The translations under genes were made by a program, and so were the position numbers. DNA of 64,000 nt from Yamagishiella unicocca (Eukaryota; Chlorophyta; Chlorophyceae; Chlamydomonadales; Volvocaceae): positions 310,001 through 374,000 of the forward strand of contig BDSL01000064.1 of the NCBI GenBank assembly GCA_003116995.1, in the 5' to 3' direction. A model generated the notes under the pieces. It made no database searches. It was not told the DNA's origin and worked only from the letters and a program-made list of their open reading frames with translations. This document shows, piece after piece, positions 23,901 through 35,900 of this stretch (positions are counted from its first letter, which is position 1; every line of letters starts with the position of its first letter).

Positions 23901-26900
23901 TGCCGGGTAAGGGGGGTTGGGTGATGTTGGTGAGGGCTGCTAGGGCAGAGTCGCAGCCTGGGGAGTCCAGCAGCACCCTCGCGTCGGCCCTGCCGTCGGC
24001 GGCGGAGCCGCCGTCGTCGTCGCCGCCGCCGTCATCATCGCAATCGCCACCCGGGTGCAGCTGCATGAGCTGTCGTACATGGTGCGTCACACGCGCCTCG
24101 GCCTCCGCCGCCGCCGCCGTGAGCTGGTCTGCGATCGTGTAGATCTGGCTGACGGTCTGAGACATCCTGCCGGCACCCTCCGCGCCGCCATCCCCGATGA
24201 CGTCACCGGCGCCATCCCCGATGACGTCACCCTCTGATGCCGCCGCAGTGACCAGCCTCTCTGCCGGTTGCTCTGCCGCCTGTTCTAGCTCCTCTGGCGG
24301 CTGCAGTGGCAGGTGCAGTTGCAGCTGATGGAGCTCAGCCGGCAAGATCCTCGTCAGCAGCGGCGAGTGTGGCTCCTGGGGGGAGGCAGGCGCTGGCTCG
24401 CTAGGCGTCGGAAGCGGCGCCTCAGGTCCCGGGATCGAGGCCGACAAGCCGCGACGGCGGTGCTGCAGTCCACTCGCTGACTTGGCCGCTGCAGAGTGGG
24501 GACTCGGCTGGGGGGCGGTGGTTGCGGCGGTGGTTGCAGTGGGAAGGTGCTGGGGAAGCAGGCTGAGGCGGCGGCGCCGGCGGCTGGTTTCGGAGGCGGG
24601 CGAGGCGGGGGGTGGGGTAAGGCCCACCACGACCGTCAGGTTGATTCTGAGGGTGCAGGCGAGGGAGGCGAGGATGCCCGAGCCGGGATCAGCCGGGTTC
24701 GCGGAGGAGGTCAGCACCTGCGAGCAGGGGGGAGGGTTGGGGGGGGGAAGGGAGGAGAGGGGGAGATATGACGTACTTAGATTATCCAGGCCTAGTCATA
24801 TCTACGATTATCCAGGCCCTGTGCTTACATAATGCGACGGGGCCTAGTGCATATACAAGATGCGACGGTGTCCAGACCTAGCTGAAATATTCCGCTGCTT
24901 CCTCTCGTGTATGTGTGTGTGATTGTGTTTTCCACAACAGCTCTTGAGACCCACCTCGACGGATGATAACGTGATCTTCCGAACCGCCGAGGCGTTCACA
25001 CCAAAGCCCGGCAGGTACGACACCACCAGCTGCGCCTGCAGCTCGTCCTCGCTCCGAAGCCGGACGGCGAAGGCCAGTGCGGCGGCGGCGGCGGCCGCCG
25101 CCAGGTCAGTGGTGACGGCGGCGAGTGGCGGCGGCGGCGGCGCCGCCGCACCTCCGGGGGCGAGTGGGGGGCTGCCAGGGCTCGGGGGACTTGGTGGCGG
25201 GGACACGGGGAGGGGGGGCAGGGACACGGAGATTTCGAAGGGGAGGGTCAGGGAGGCCTGCTCCTCGACGGTGACGATGCGGAGGAGGGCGGTGGTGTTG
25301 GAGTCCAAGTCGGAGACGGAGTACCTGCGGGGTTGGGGGGGAGGGGAACGGGGAAAGGGAGCAGCGGCAGGGTGGAGGGATGTGCGCGGAAACCCGTGGG
25401 CAAGAGGGAAAAGGGTGAGATACGCGGGGCATGGCACCCAGAGGCGGCGCGCAGGGCCACTCGGCAGTTCCGGAGCTTCCATACCTGATGCCGTACACTC
25501 CAGGGGCGCACGTGCCCGCGGTCAGGGCTTCGGCGCTGCACACGGCGCATGAGCCTGAACTGGCAATATCGGTGGCTGGGTCCGGAGACACGGTTGCCTC
25601 ATCAGGAGATGAGGTCGTCGGCAGGCACACCGGGACGGCCTGCGAGTGCGATATGGGGAGGTGTGTGTGTGCGTGGGGTGGATGGGGTGGGTGGGGTGGG
25701 GTGGGTGTTTGGGTGGGACAGGAGGAGCGGGGCAGGGCAGGACGGGGCAGGGCAGGACGGGGTCGGGACATCTTTGCTGCCTAGGGTTTGCGCTACCACC
25801 GAGGACTTGGGTTGCAAAGCTGCACGGTAGCTTGTCCCATGCTGGCCCACCCGGCATCCACAACACGCGCCGGACCCCGCACTCACTGCCCACCTCACCC
25901 CACCTCCCCTCCCCGCCCTTCCTCCAGAACACACGTCGTGTTGCCACCTCGCACCTGGCCTCTCCCCCCCCCACACATCCACGCCTAGTTTAGCTGGTTG
26001 GTCTCAGCCTTCCGTTTCCTCTGTCGTGCAACCGGGTCTTCTCGCCACCCCCTCCCCATCCACGACACTCTCACCCCACCCCAAGCTCCCACCCCACCCC
26101 AACTTCCCACCCCACCCCAATCCACGTCTGTCCTAAACGGTTTTCCTTTCCTACACGGGTTTTCCTTTTACCTCAACCCACGGTTTTCCTTTCCCACACG
26201 GGTCTTCCTTGCAACCCCAACCCACCGTGATGTCAACCGAAAGGTCTCCGTCCGTCGCGTCCGCCGCGACGGCTCCGCAGCCCGCAGCGCTCGTCACGCT
26301 GCCGCACGGCAACAGGGAGTACGGCGCCGGCCTGCCGTACGGCAAGAACACCTCCTGCGCCGCCATGTGCCATGGCCCGCGGGTGCCGTTGAGCAGCGCC
26401 GCCACGGCGGTGGCGTTGCCCGCCGCCACAACGCTCATCATCGTCGCCGCCGCCGCCGCCGCTGCCGTCGCCGTCACCGCCGCCGCCGCCAGGCGGCCGT
26501 CGTCGCCATCGACCAGCAGCAACACGGGCCCCAGCGCTCGCGCCGCGTCGCCACCCGTGGTGGTCAATGAGCCCCGGGCATCACAGGCGACGGAGCTGCA
26601 GGCGCCGTCTGTCTCGCAGTAGTGTGGGGCGGCTGGCGAGGTGCAGGGGTTTATGACGGTGAGCTCGCGTGTGGCGGTGGCGCGGGGCAGCTTGGCCCAC
26701 TTGTCGAACACGACGAAGGTGATGTCCTGTCGGGCGTCGACTGCGGGTGTGGGGAGGGGAGGGGAGGGGAGGGGGAACCCGTTGGGAAGGGAGGGGAGGG
26801 GAGACAGGAGCGGGGACATATGGAAGGGGTGAGGATTTTATTGAGGTGAAGGGGCGTCAAGGGCGGAGCTACAGCTGCAGCTACGGCTACAGCTGCAGCC

Positions 26901-29900
26901 AGGGGTGCAACTAGCTACGGCTACAACTGCAGCTAGGGCTGCAGCTGCAGCTAGGGGTACAGTGCCTACCCTTGGCACTTGAATTTACGCAGCCCTCGAG
27001 GCCCTTCTTCCAGAACTCGTGGCCTGAACAGGAAATGCCGTCCTGGAGGCACTTGTCGGGTGGGCAGACGTACACCTGCGGGGGGGGAGGGGAGGGGTAG
27101 GGAGCGGAGACCCGTGGGTCGGTGGGGGGGGGGGCGCTGAATAAGGGGGCGCCACCACCGCCTGGGGGCTGCACCAGGAAGCCAGGGTCCGCCAACGAAC
27201 CACTGTCGATGAACCAATGGAGACGAGGAGGTTTAGTAGTGAGGGGGAAAAGGAGGCACCAAGGATATGGGGGCAATTGAGTGCATGGGCCCGCCTTCCC
27301 ACCCTCCGGGTTTTTTCGGGCATCCACGGGTCTTCCTCGAAACCCTCCAGTCTTTTCGTCGCTTTTCCTCTTCAGTGCCGACCCACGGGTCTTCCTCTCA
27401 TACCCCCCCGTCCCGCCGCCCTCTTCGCCGCGCCTCACCTGTTCGGTGATGTTTGCACCCAGGCGGTTGGTCGCGGTGACCCCTGGGTCGCAAGGCGCCT
27501 CGGCAGTCGCCAGCTGGAGCGGCGCGCACAGACGGTACGGCATGCCCCTCGGGAGTCGTACACTCCCTCGCACCACGTCGCTGTTCAGGAGCTCCAGCGT
27601 CGGCGAGTCGGCGGCGACAACGGATCCGGATCCGGAACTTGAGGAGCTGGACCCGGAATTGGATCCGGAGGTTGTGCCACTGCTCGATCCGGATCCAGAA
27701 GCCGAACGGGTGCCGGATCCAGAACCGGATCCGGACCCCGAACTATCAGATGCAGAGCCGGTCGAGCCGCTGGTGGTGGTGGCGGTGGTGGCGAGGCCGT
27801 TGCACACGCCGTCTGTCGTGCGCATGCAGGTGCGATGGCGGGGAGGGAGCGGCAGCGGCGAGGGTTGCTGTGCGGGAATAGGTGCGGGAGTGGGGTGTGC
27901 ATCCCTAGCGCAGGTGGCAGTGCAGGTGGCAGTGGAGGTGGCGGTGGAGGTGGCAGTGGAGGTGGCAGTGGAGATGCCAAACGTTCCCGAACTCCCTGCC
28001 CCACAACAACAGCAGCTGTGTCCACGACCCCACCCACCGCCGCACGGCGCCCACCACCCGCGACACCCACTCACCGCGAGAGCACGTGTTGTCAGGCCCG
28101 CACACCATCTCGTCAGCCGGGCAAACGCGCAGCGTCCGCGCCGCCCACGCCGCCGCGCCGCCCGAGTCAACCACCGTGAAGTTGATGACGTAATCGCGCG
28201 GTACGGCAGTGTTGATGCCGCACGCCGCCAGGTTTCCGCCGCCGGCGGCGCCGCCGGTGGAGCCGTACAGGCTGCCGCAGGCCTGCACCATAGGGCCCAG
28301 GTTGCCATCCTCCGCGTCCGTGGCAGTGACCCCTGGGTCGCACAGGTCCCGCAGCCCAGACTGGCGAGTGCACGCTGCGTAGCCGCCCCCCTGCCCCGCC
28401 ACCAGCGCCACCAGCACCTCGCCCTCGAGCTTCAGCACCGGCGGTGTGTTGCTGCCGCCTGCGCCGCTGGCGGAGCCAGCGGCCGCCTTGCTGCTGGCTG
28501 CACTGCCGCTGCTTGATGAAGAGGCGGAGGTGGAGGAGGTGGAGGAGGGGGTAGGGGTGATGGGCTCGGTGTTGCCGACGCCGCAGATGCCGCCGCCCGT
28601 GCTGCAGGTCTTGATGCCGTCGTCGGACTCCGAGGGGTCGCATACCTTCTCACCCTCGGCGCAGACCACGTACACGCGGCGGAAGGCAACGGCGCGGTTG
28701 CCCGCGGAGTCGGTGGCGATGTAGGTGATGAGGTAGGGCTCGGACTCGCCGCGCGGGACGCGCGTGTCCAGGGAGGGGCCGGGAGGGAAGGACCGCGCCA
28801 GGGAGGGCGTCAGGTCGCCGTCCACGTCGTCCAGGGCGCTGTACGGCAAGAGGCCGGCGGGGGGGGAAGGGGCAAACGGAAAGGGAAAGGGGTGTGTATT
28901 GCGGTTGCGGTTGTCGTGGTCGTGTCTTGTCGTTACACGCGACGCACGAAAACGGATGGTATATATAGGTTCACGACATGCGCACACGGCGGAAGGGGGG
29001 TAGTGGAGCCTGGGTGGTTGTTCGTTGGTGGGAAGGCGATCGGGATGTTGATGGTGGCCTCGCGCGGCCACACGCCTACCTGTAAACCTACCTGTACACC
29101 CTAGCGAGCGCCGAAAACTGGAACACACACAGTCCGTTTAGTGTGACGTCACACCTTGAGCCACGCTAGCGCCCTCACTCCCCCGCGGCCTGACTCCTTG
29201 GCCGCCCTTGCTCGCCACTTGACTCTCCCCAGCACTGTCCTCCTCCCCCAAGCCCCGTCCCAGCGGGACTCGACTCACGTGGCCCCTGGGTCGGTGAATT
29301 CAGTGTTGGCCAGGATGGTGGTGATCCGACCCGAGGCCTTGGGCCCGGATCCGGATCCAGTGGCGTAGTCCCTCCCGGGCAGGTACGGCGACTCGGGGTC
29401 GGCTATGGTAATGACGGGCCGAGTGCGGTCAGCCACAGCGGCGGAGCGGATCGTCTGGGGGTGGGGGGGTCCGCCGCAAGTCAGGGGAGGGGGTTTGATA
29501 AGAGAATCCGGGAGGGGGGGGGTCCGCCTCAAGTCACGGGTCTTCCTTTCATTTCAAACCTCCCCCGATGGACTGTTTTTGAAAATTCAAATGCCTGCCC
29601 ACCGCACAGCCTGACAGCCGCCCTCCAGGCCGCTCCGAAACCCGAGCACACAGCCAGCTTCGCCCGCCCGGGCCCCCGCCAGGGCATCTCAAAACGTCTG
29701 TCCTAAACGGTTTTTTCTGGCATCCACGGGTCTTTCCCGCCCTCCCCCGCCAGGCTGCAACGAAGCCCACCTGTACGACGTTCGTGGCCGCCGCCGTCTT
29801 TAAGGTTCGGGTGATGGTGCTGTTGCAGCTCCCTGAGGGAGCGGGGTCCGGTCCGGTCGCAAGGGGATGTGTGAGGCGTATATGAGAGGACGATAGGGTT

Positions 29901-32900
29901 TAGGGGGGGGGTTAGATTATATCGTTCAGGAGGGGGGGCTGGCAGGAAGGAGCACAAGCCCGCCCAAGCCCTCTCCCCCCCCCGCTCCAACGGTTCTTTT
30001 CTGTAACTCCCGCTCCAGCATGCGCTCACAACTATGTGCACTACCCATGTCGTATAACCGGATTTGTGCGGCCCCCCCCGCCTACCTCCCACGCTGCACT
30101 GGCGTGATTCCACGCAGGTCGCCTCACCGCCCTCCTGGCACGGGTCGAACACCACCACCCGGCGAACCGCCGGCGGCGCAGCGTTGCCGGCGGCGTCGGC
30201 GCAGCCGTACAGGACGAGCGCCGGCGAGCCGGGCGTTGTCGCCTGTACCGAGCTGACGGGCAGTCCGACCACCACCGCCGACTCCGATAACGAGCCCTCC
30301 CTGCCGTCGATGCAGGTGGCGCCCACATCCTGGAGGGTCCAGGGAGGGCCGGAGGATACGTCAGCTCCAGGGAGGGCGCATGGGGTTGTACCCGCGGTCT
30401 GGGTTTCACGCGGGCCTTACGTCACCGGCCCGCTGTATGAATTCCTCCCTCCAGCGACGCGGCCTCCTGCTGGGAAACCGGCCAATCGACCGACCGAATC
30501 CAACCGACAACTGTCCGCCAACCGTCCGCCAACCGTCCCGCCCCTCCGTCCTCCCTTCCTCACCACGTACTCCTCCAGCACCTGTACCGTCAGCTCGCTG
30601 TCGCCTGCGACCTGCAGCTGGGGCGGCTGGGCGTCGTCGGCGAGTGCGGCGGCGACGGCTGAGGGGACCTCCCGGTCCGCGGCCTGCGTAGGGCCCAGCT
30701 GGGCGGCGGCGCCGGCGGGCAGCTGGGCCGTCACGGCGGCGGCGGCGACTGCGGCTTCCAGGCAGCTGGACGTCAGCCAGGGTGCGGGGGCGGCGGCGGA
30801 GGCCTGGCGGAAGGGCGCGGGGTGGCGAGCTTACGAGGTTGTGTTGTGTTAGTGTCGTGCGTGTGTGTTTGTGTTTTATAGATGCTGTGCTGAGCCGTGT
30901 GTTTGTGTGTGTGTGTATGGATGTGCGTGGGAGAGGGCTGGGTGGGTGGGGGGTGATGGATTGCGGGGGCAGGTGCAAGACGGCAGCATGGTATGTGTAT
31001 GGGTATGTGCAGGGGGATTGCCGAGGCGGCAGCAGGGGCGATGCGGCCCTTTCCTCAATCCTCGGTTCCTCGGGCCGCACCCAGCCCCAACCCACCTGCA
31101 GCCGGCCCCAGCCCCACCGCAACCCACCTGCAGGTAGAGGTGCACCGCAGTGCCGCTGACTCGCACGGACATGAGCGCCGCCACTCGCGTGCTGGCGGCG
31201 GTGGAGGCCCCGGACGCAGCGGTGAGGAGCTCGGTGGCGACGGCGGAGGCGACGGCGGCCTGGCACGGTTGTACGGGTGTGCAGATGGGTGGGTTACGGA
31301 GCGCGGGGGGGGTGATAAGGGAGTCCGCGAATCCACGGCCGACAAACCGGGGGGAGGGGGGAAGCGGGGTCATTCAGAGGCGCTGAGGGCGCAAGATGGG
31401 CTTCCACGGATGCTGTCGCAAGTCAGGTCGAGTCAAGCCGGCCGATGCTGCCTTCGGCGATGCTTCAGTCAGTTCCTGGGCGCAACCCAACCGAAGGTGG
31501 TTAACCCAACCGAAGGTGGTCACTAATTGCTGCGGGTAAAAGGCATACCGCCCATCGCAGCGCAACCCACCAGCGCGTTCCTGCAGCCCGAGCCCCATCC
31601 CCATCCCCGTCGGGCGGGAGCATTCCTGCACCTCTAGCTCGAGGCCCCATTCCCGTCCCCATCCGGGGGAAACGTTCCTGCAGCCCGAGCCCCATCCCCA
31701 TCCGGCGGGAGCATTCCTGCACCTCTAGCTCGAGGCCCCATTCCCGTCCCCATCCGGGGAAAACGTTCCTGCAGCCTGAGCCCCATTCCCATCTTGGGAT
31801 AGCGTAACCTCTGACCTCCCTGTTAACCAAGTGGCCCGCGGTTCCCACCACGCCCCGCTGCTCACTTGAAGAGCTGTCGGTATGGCCTCGCCCGGGTTCG
31901 AGCCAACTGAGGAGGCGGGAAGGCCGCTGATGTGTACGACACCGCGCAGCACCGAAACCTGTCGTACATCCCCAGAGCCCGACTCCCCCTCGACGGAGGC
32001 TACCAGCTCGACTGGCGGTGAGGGGGGCTTGCGCGGGGGGGATGACACCTTGGAGGGCGGGGGTGTGGGGGGGTTTGGGGACGGCCGAGGCGGAGGCGGA
32101 CGAGGCGAGGGGGGCCGGGGGGGTGGAGGGGAGGGCGGGAGAGGGGAGGGCGGGAGAGGGGAGGGGGGCTGCGGAGGACCGGGGGAGGGAGGTGATGGAC
32201 TGGGTGGTAGGGGGGAGGGTGGAAATGGGCTGGGTGGTGAGGGGGAGGGGGGGCTGGGGCTGGGCGGCAGCGGTGACGGCGGCTGCGGTGACGGCGGCGT
32301 CGGACTCGGCGGGGATGGTGACGGCGGTGATGGACTAGGAGGCAAAGGAGACGGCGGCGCCGGGCTGGGCGGTACAGGTGACGGCGGCGTTGGGCTGGGC
32401 GGCAGCGGCGACGGCGACGGCGATGGCGGCGGCGGTAGAGGTGACGGCGATGGCGGCGGCGGTGGTGGCGGCGGTGAGGGCACTCGGATGATGATGTCCG
32501 TGATGCCACTCCCGCCTGGCACGTGGGTAGGCCGTGGAGAAAAGCTTTCTGAGTAGGGTACACAGCGAACGTTTACGCAACCCCTACGGGGCACATAGCC
32601 GCGCACTCCACATTTCGACGGCCTCCGCATTTGTTGGCTTTGTGGCCGGCGGCGGCTTTGGATACCTGGATCAAGTCCTACACCATGCTGACACAAAAAG
32701 GTGTCGCAAACGTTTTCTTGTCGGTTTTACTCATCCCTGTTCCCGTCGCCAACGTATCCTTCCAAGGAAAGGTAGCGCAGGGCACAAGCGCATCGAGGCC
32801 AAAGGGCCGATCTACAGGCTTGCTCTCATCCCCCCCCCGGCCCCCATTTCCCCAGTCGAGTTACAGTTTTTTTATTGTAACCCCCTCCCCTCCCCCCCCA

Positions 32901-35900
32901 TACACAGTGTAGAGGCCCCCCTCCAGTGCACCTGAACCCCCGCGCGCATCCATAGGGCCCACCTAGCCGACAGACGTACGGCTGCCTCTCGTCGCACGCC
33001 GCCGCGCGCCAGGCCGCGCCGCTGAGCACCAGTACGGCACAGGTGGCGGTGCCGCCGGACGGCTCGCCCCAGTCCCAGCCGCTCCACATCGTGCCGACCC
33101 GTGGGTCGTCCCAGGCCCACACGCCGCCCGTGAGCGACAGCCCCAGCCAGACCTGTGGCGGCACGACCGCTCCGGCGGCGGCGCCGGCCGCCAGCACCGC
33201 CGCCGCAGCGGATCGGAGCTCGGAGGAGCTGGCGGCGGCTAGCAGCCTGCCGCCTGCGGCGCCGCATCGGGCCGCTGCCTCGGCTCGAGTGGTGGGGTCG
33301 GCGAAGAGCAGCAGCTGGTCGGCGCCGATAGCTGTCAGGGCGGTGGGGCGCAGCACAGCCGGGAGGCCTGGGAAGGGAGGGGGCAGGGGGGGAAGGCAGG
33401 GAGGGGGCCAGGGGGAGGCAGGGAGGGGGCAGGGGGGCAGGAGGGGTGTGTTTGTGTCGTAGTTACCGTGCGTCAGCGTTGAGTGTCCAGTGGTTTCGAG
33501 GGAGACCCGTGGATGACCGAAAAACAACGTTTAGGACAGGCGTTTTGAGATGCATGCTGGAGAACTGGGTGTTTAGTGGACCTGAGTGTTTAGTGGTGGT
33601 GGGAAGCGCAGCGCCAAGTGCTGCCGGGGTGCGAGACGTCCCGAGAGCAACTGGCAGAGCCGCCAGAAGAGGGCGCGTAATACATCATCTGGGCAGACGA
33701 GGGTAATGGACACACGAGGTGCTACACCCGGAATATGTGTTGAAGACAAATTTTAAGTACAATATAGATATAAGCCCCTTCCGCTTACTGCTCCCTACAG
33801 ATCCACAACACCGGAGCCGTACCTCTCTGGCACAGCGCCGGCAGCACCTGGCCGCAAGGTCGTTGCTCCGTGGAGCCGGGGGCCTGGTCCAACGAACCCC
33901 ACCCGCCGTACATTGCCGTACAGTTGCCGGCCACCCAGAAGCTGCCCCCGCTCAGCGCCTGCGACGCTAGGCGGACCAGAGCCGCCAGGGTGGCGCCGCC
34001 GTCGCCGCCGCCTTCGGTGGCAGCGCTGACGTTGGCCAGGACGCCGCCGACGGCGGCAGCGCACCTGTCGTACGCATCCTTGTACGGCATGCCCTCGTAC
34101 AACGCGACGTACTGCGTCATGCCGACCTCCAATGCTCGTCCTAACTCCAACTCCTGGGGGGCTGCGCGTGCGGCAGCGGCATGAAGGGGAGGTGGCGTAA
34201 AGACCCGGTTACACGACATGGGTAGAATGACTGGCGCATTAGCTACGGACTCTAGGCTCGGCGGCTCGCGGCCCGCGGCTCGGTGGGTGCGGGCGCATGC
34301 TGGAGCACTTAGATTGACTACCGAGAAGCCTGTGGAGGTGGCCCATCGGCGGCCGTTTTAACGCAACAAACACAGACAAATGTGCGGTAGCGTGCGAAGC
34401 GTAAGACGGAAAACCGGGTTGGCGGAATGGGACATGGTGAGGTGAGACGCGATGCAGTCCGCAGGAGGGGAGCATTGGGGGCCGTTCGCCCGTCGAGGTG
34501 TGCGCGGGCGGCAGGGCAACCTGTGGCCTCATCACGCGGTGTCGCTACCACACACATCACTGTCTACTGGCGTCCGGGCTTACAGTCTCAGGCAGGGCGG
34601 CTCAGGGGAGGGTGCGCGGGATGGGGCCCTGGAGGTGCTAGGCCGTCCGCTAAACGTCTTCCCAACCGTCGCCAAAAAGTCATGTCGTACAGCCCTCAGC
34701 CCTTAGCCCGCCCGCCCGCCGCGCACATACCTCGCTTGCAGATGTACGGCATCTGTGTCGCCGCGTCAGCCGCTTCCGCCCAGACCGGCGGCGTCGTACT
34801 GGTGCCGGTTCCGGAGCTGGTGTCAGCGAGGGCGAAGACGCCCAGACCCGCGACGCCCGATGGAGAGCCGTTCGGCCAGGCCGTGTACGACACGGTTCCG
34901 GTGCGGTTCGGGTACGACACGGTTGCCTCGGGCGGTTGGGTGGCGCCGGTGGTGGTGGCGCCGAGCCAGTAGCGGGGAGCCAGGGCGGCGGTGATGGAGG
35001 CAGCGGTCGCGTTGTCCGCGGCGGTGAAGAGGGTGCCTGCGGGGGGCCCAGAGAAAAGGGACGGACGATGGGTCGGAGAGGAGGGTCTCAAAGGTTTTTT
35101 CGGTTTTTTCGGGTTGGAAGTTTGGGTGTTTTTGGTTTTAGGCGTCGGCTCTCATATGGACGACACCTGACCACCAAGCACCACCGAAAGGCCACCCCCC
35201 AGCACCCACCAGCGTGCACTCGGCGGCATGTACGGCACGCAGAGGTCAGGTCGGTTGGGCTGTCGTACAGGTATAAGCTCCGGTCGTTGACGCCCTTCAC
35301 GGAGCGGGAGGGGCCAGCGTCGTACAGTCCAGCAGCCGACACGGGGGGAACTGCAGGATGGGGGCAGAGGCACGGGGGGGGGCCCGGTGACCGGCGCTAG
35401 GGTTTAGAAACTCGCAGTCCGCGCAGTGGCGTCAGCTGCCTTGGACCTCGTGGTGGCTCAACACGACACCCGCCCTCGGCCACAATGTTAGACTAATTCA
35501 ACAGCTGCATCAGCACCACCAGCAGCACCCACATCAGCACGCGCATCAGCACCACCAGCAGCGCCACCCGCCCTCCGGACCCTACCCCTCACTCCCCCGC
35601 CCTCCGGACCCCACCCCCCACGGATTCTCTTGTAAACCCCCGCGCGCCACTCACGCCTGCACGCGAAGCCAAGCTTCTGCCCGCAGTGCCGCCGCTCCAA
35701 CCACACCAGCAAAGTGAAGTTCGCGCCCGGCAACGAGAAGCTCACACCGCCGCCAGCCGCCGCAGCCGCCGTTGACACCCCCCCGGCAAGCAGCTGGAGC
35801 CGCCGCCGATCCGACAGCAGCCGGTGCACTAGGCGCAACCGCTGGTACGCCGCGTCGTCGCCTGCTCCCGGGTTTCGTTTCTGGGAGCCCCCGCCGTCCC

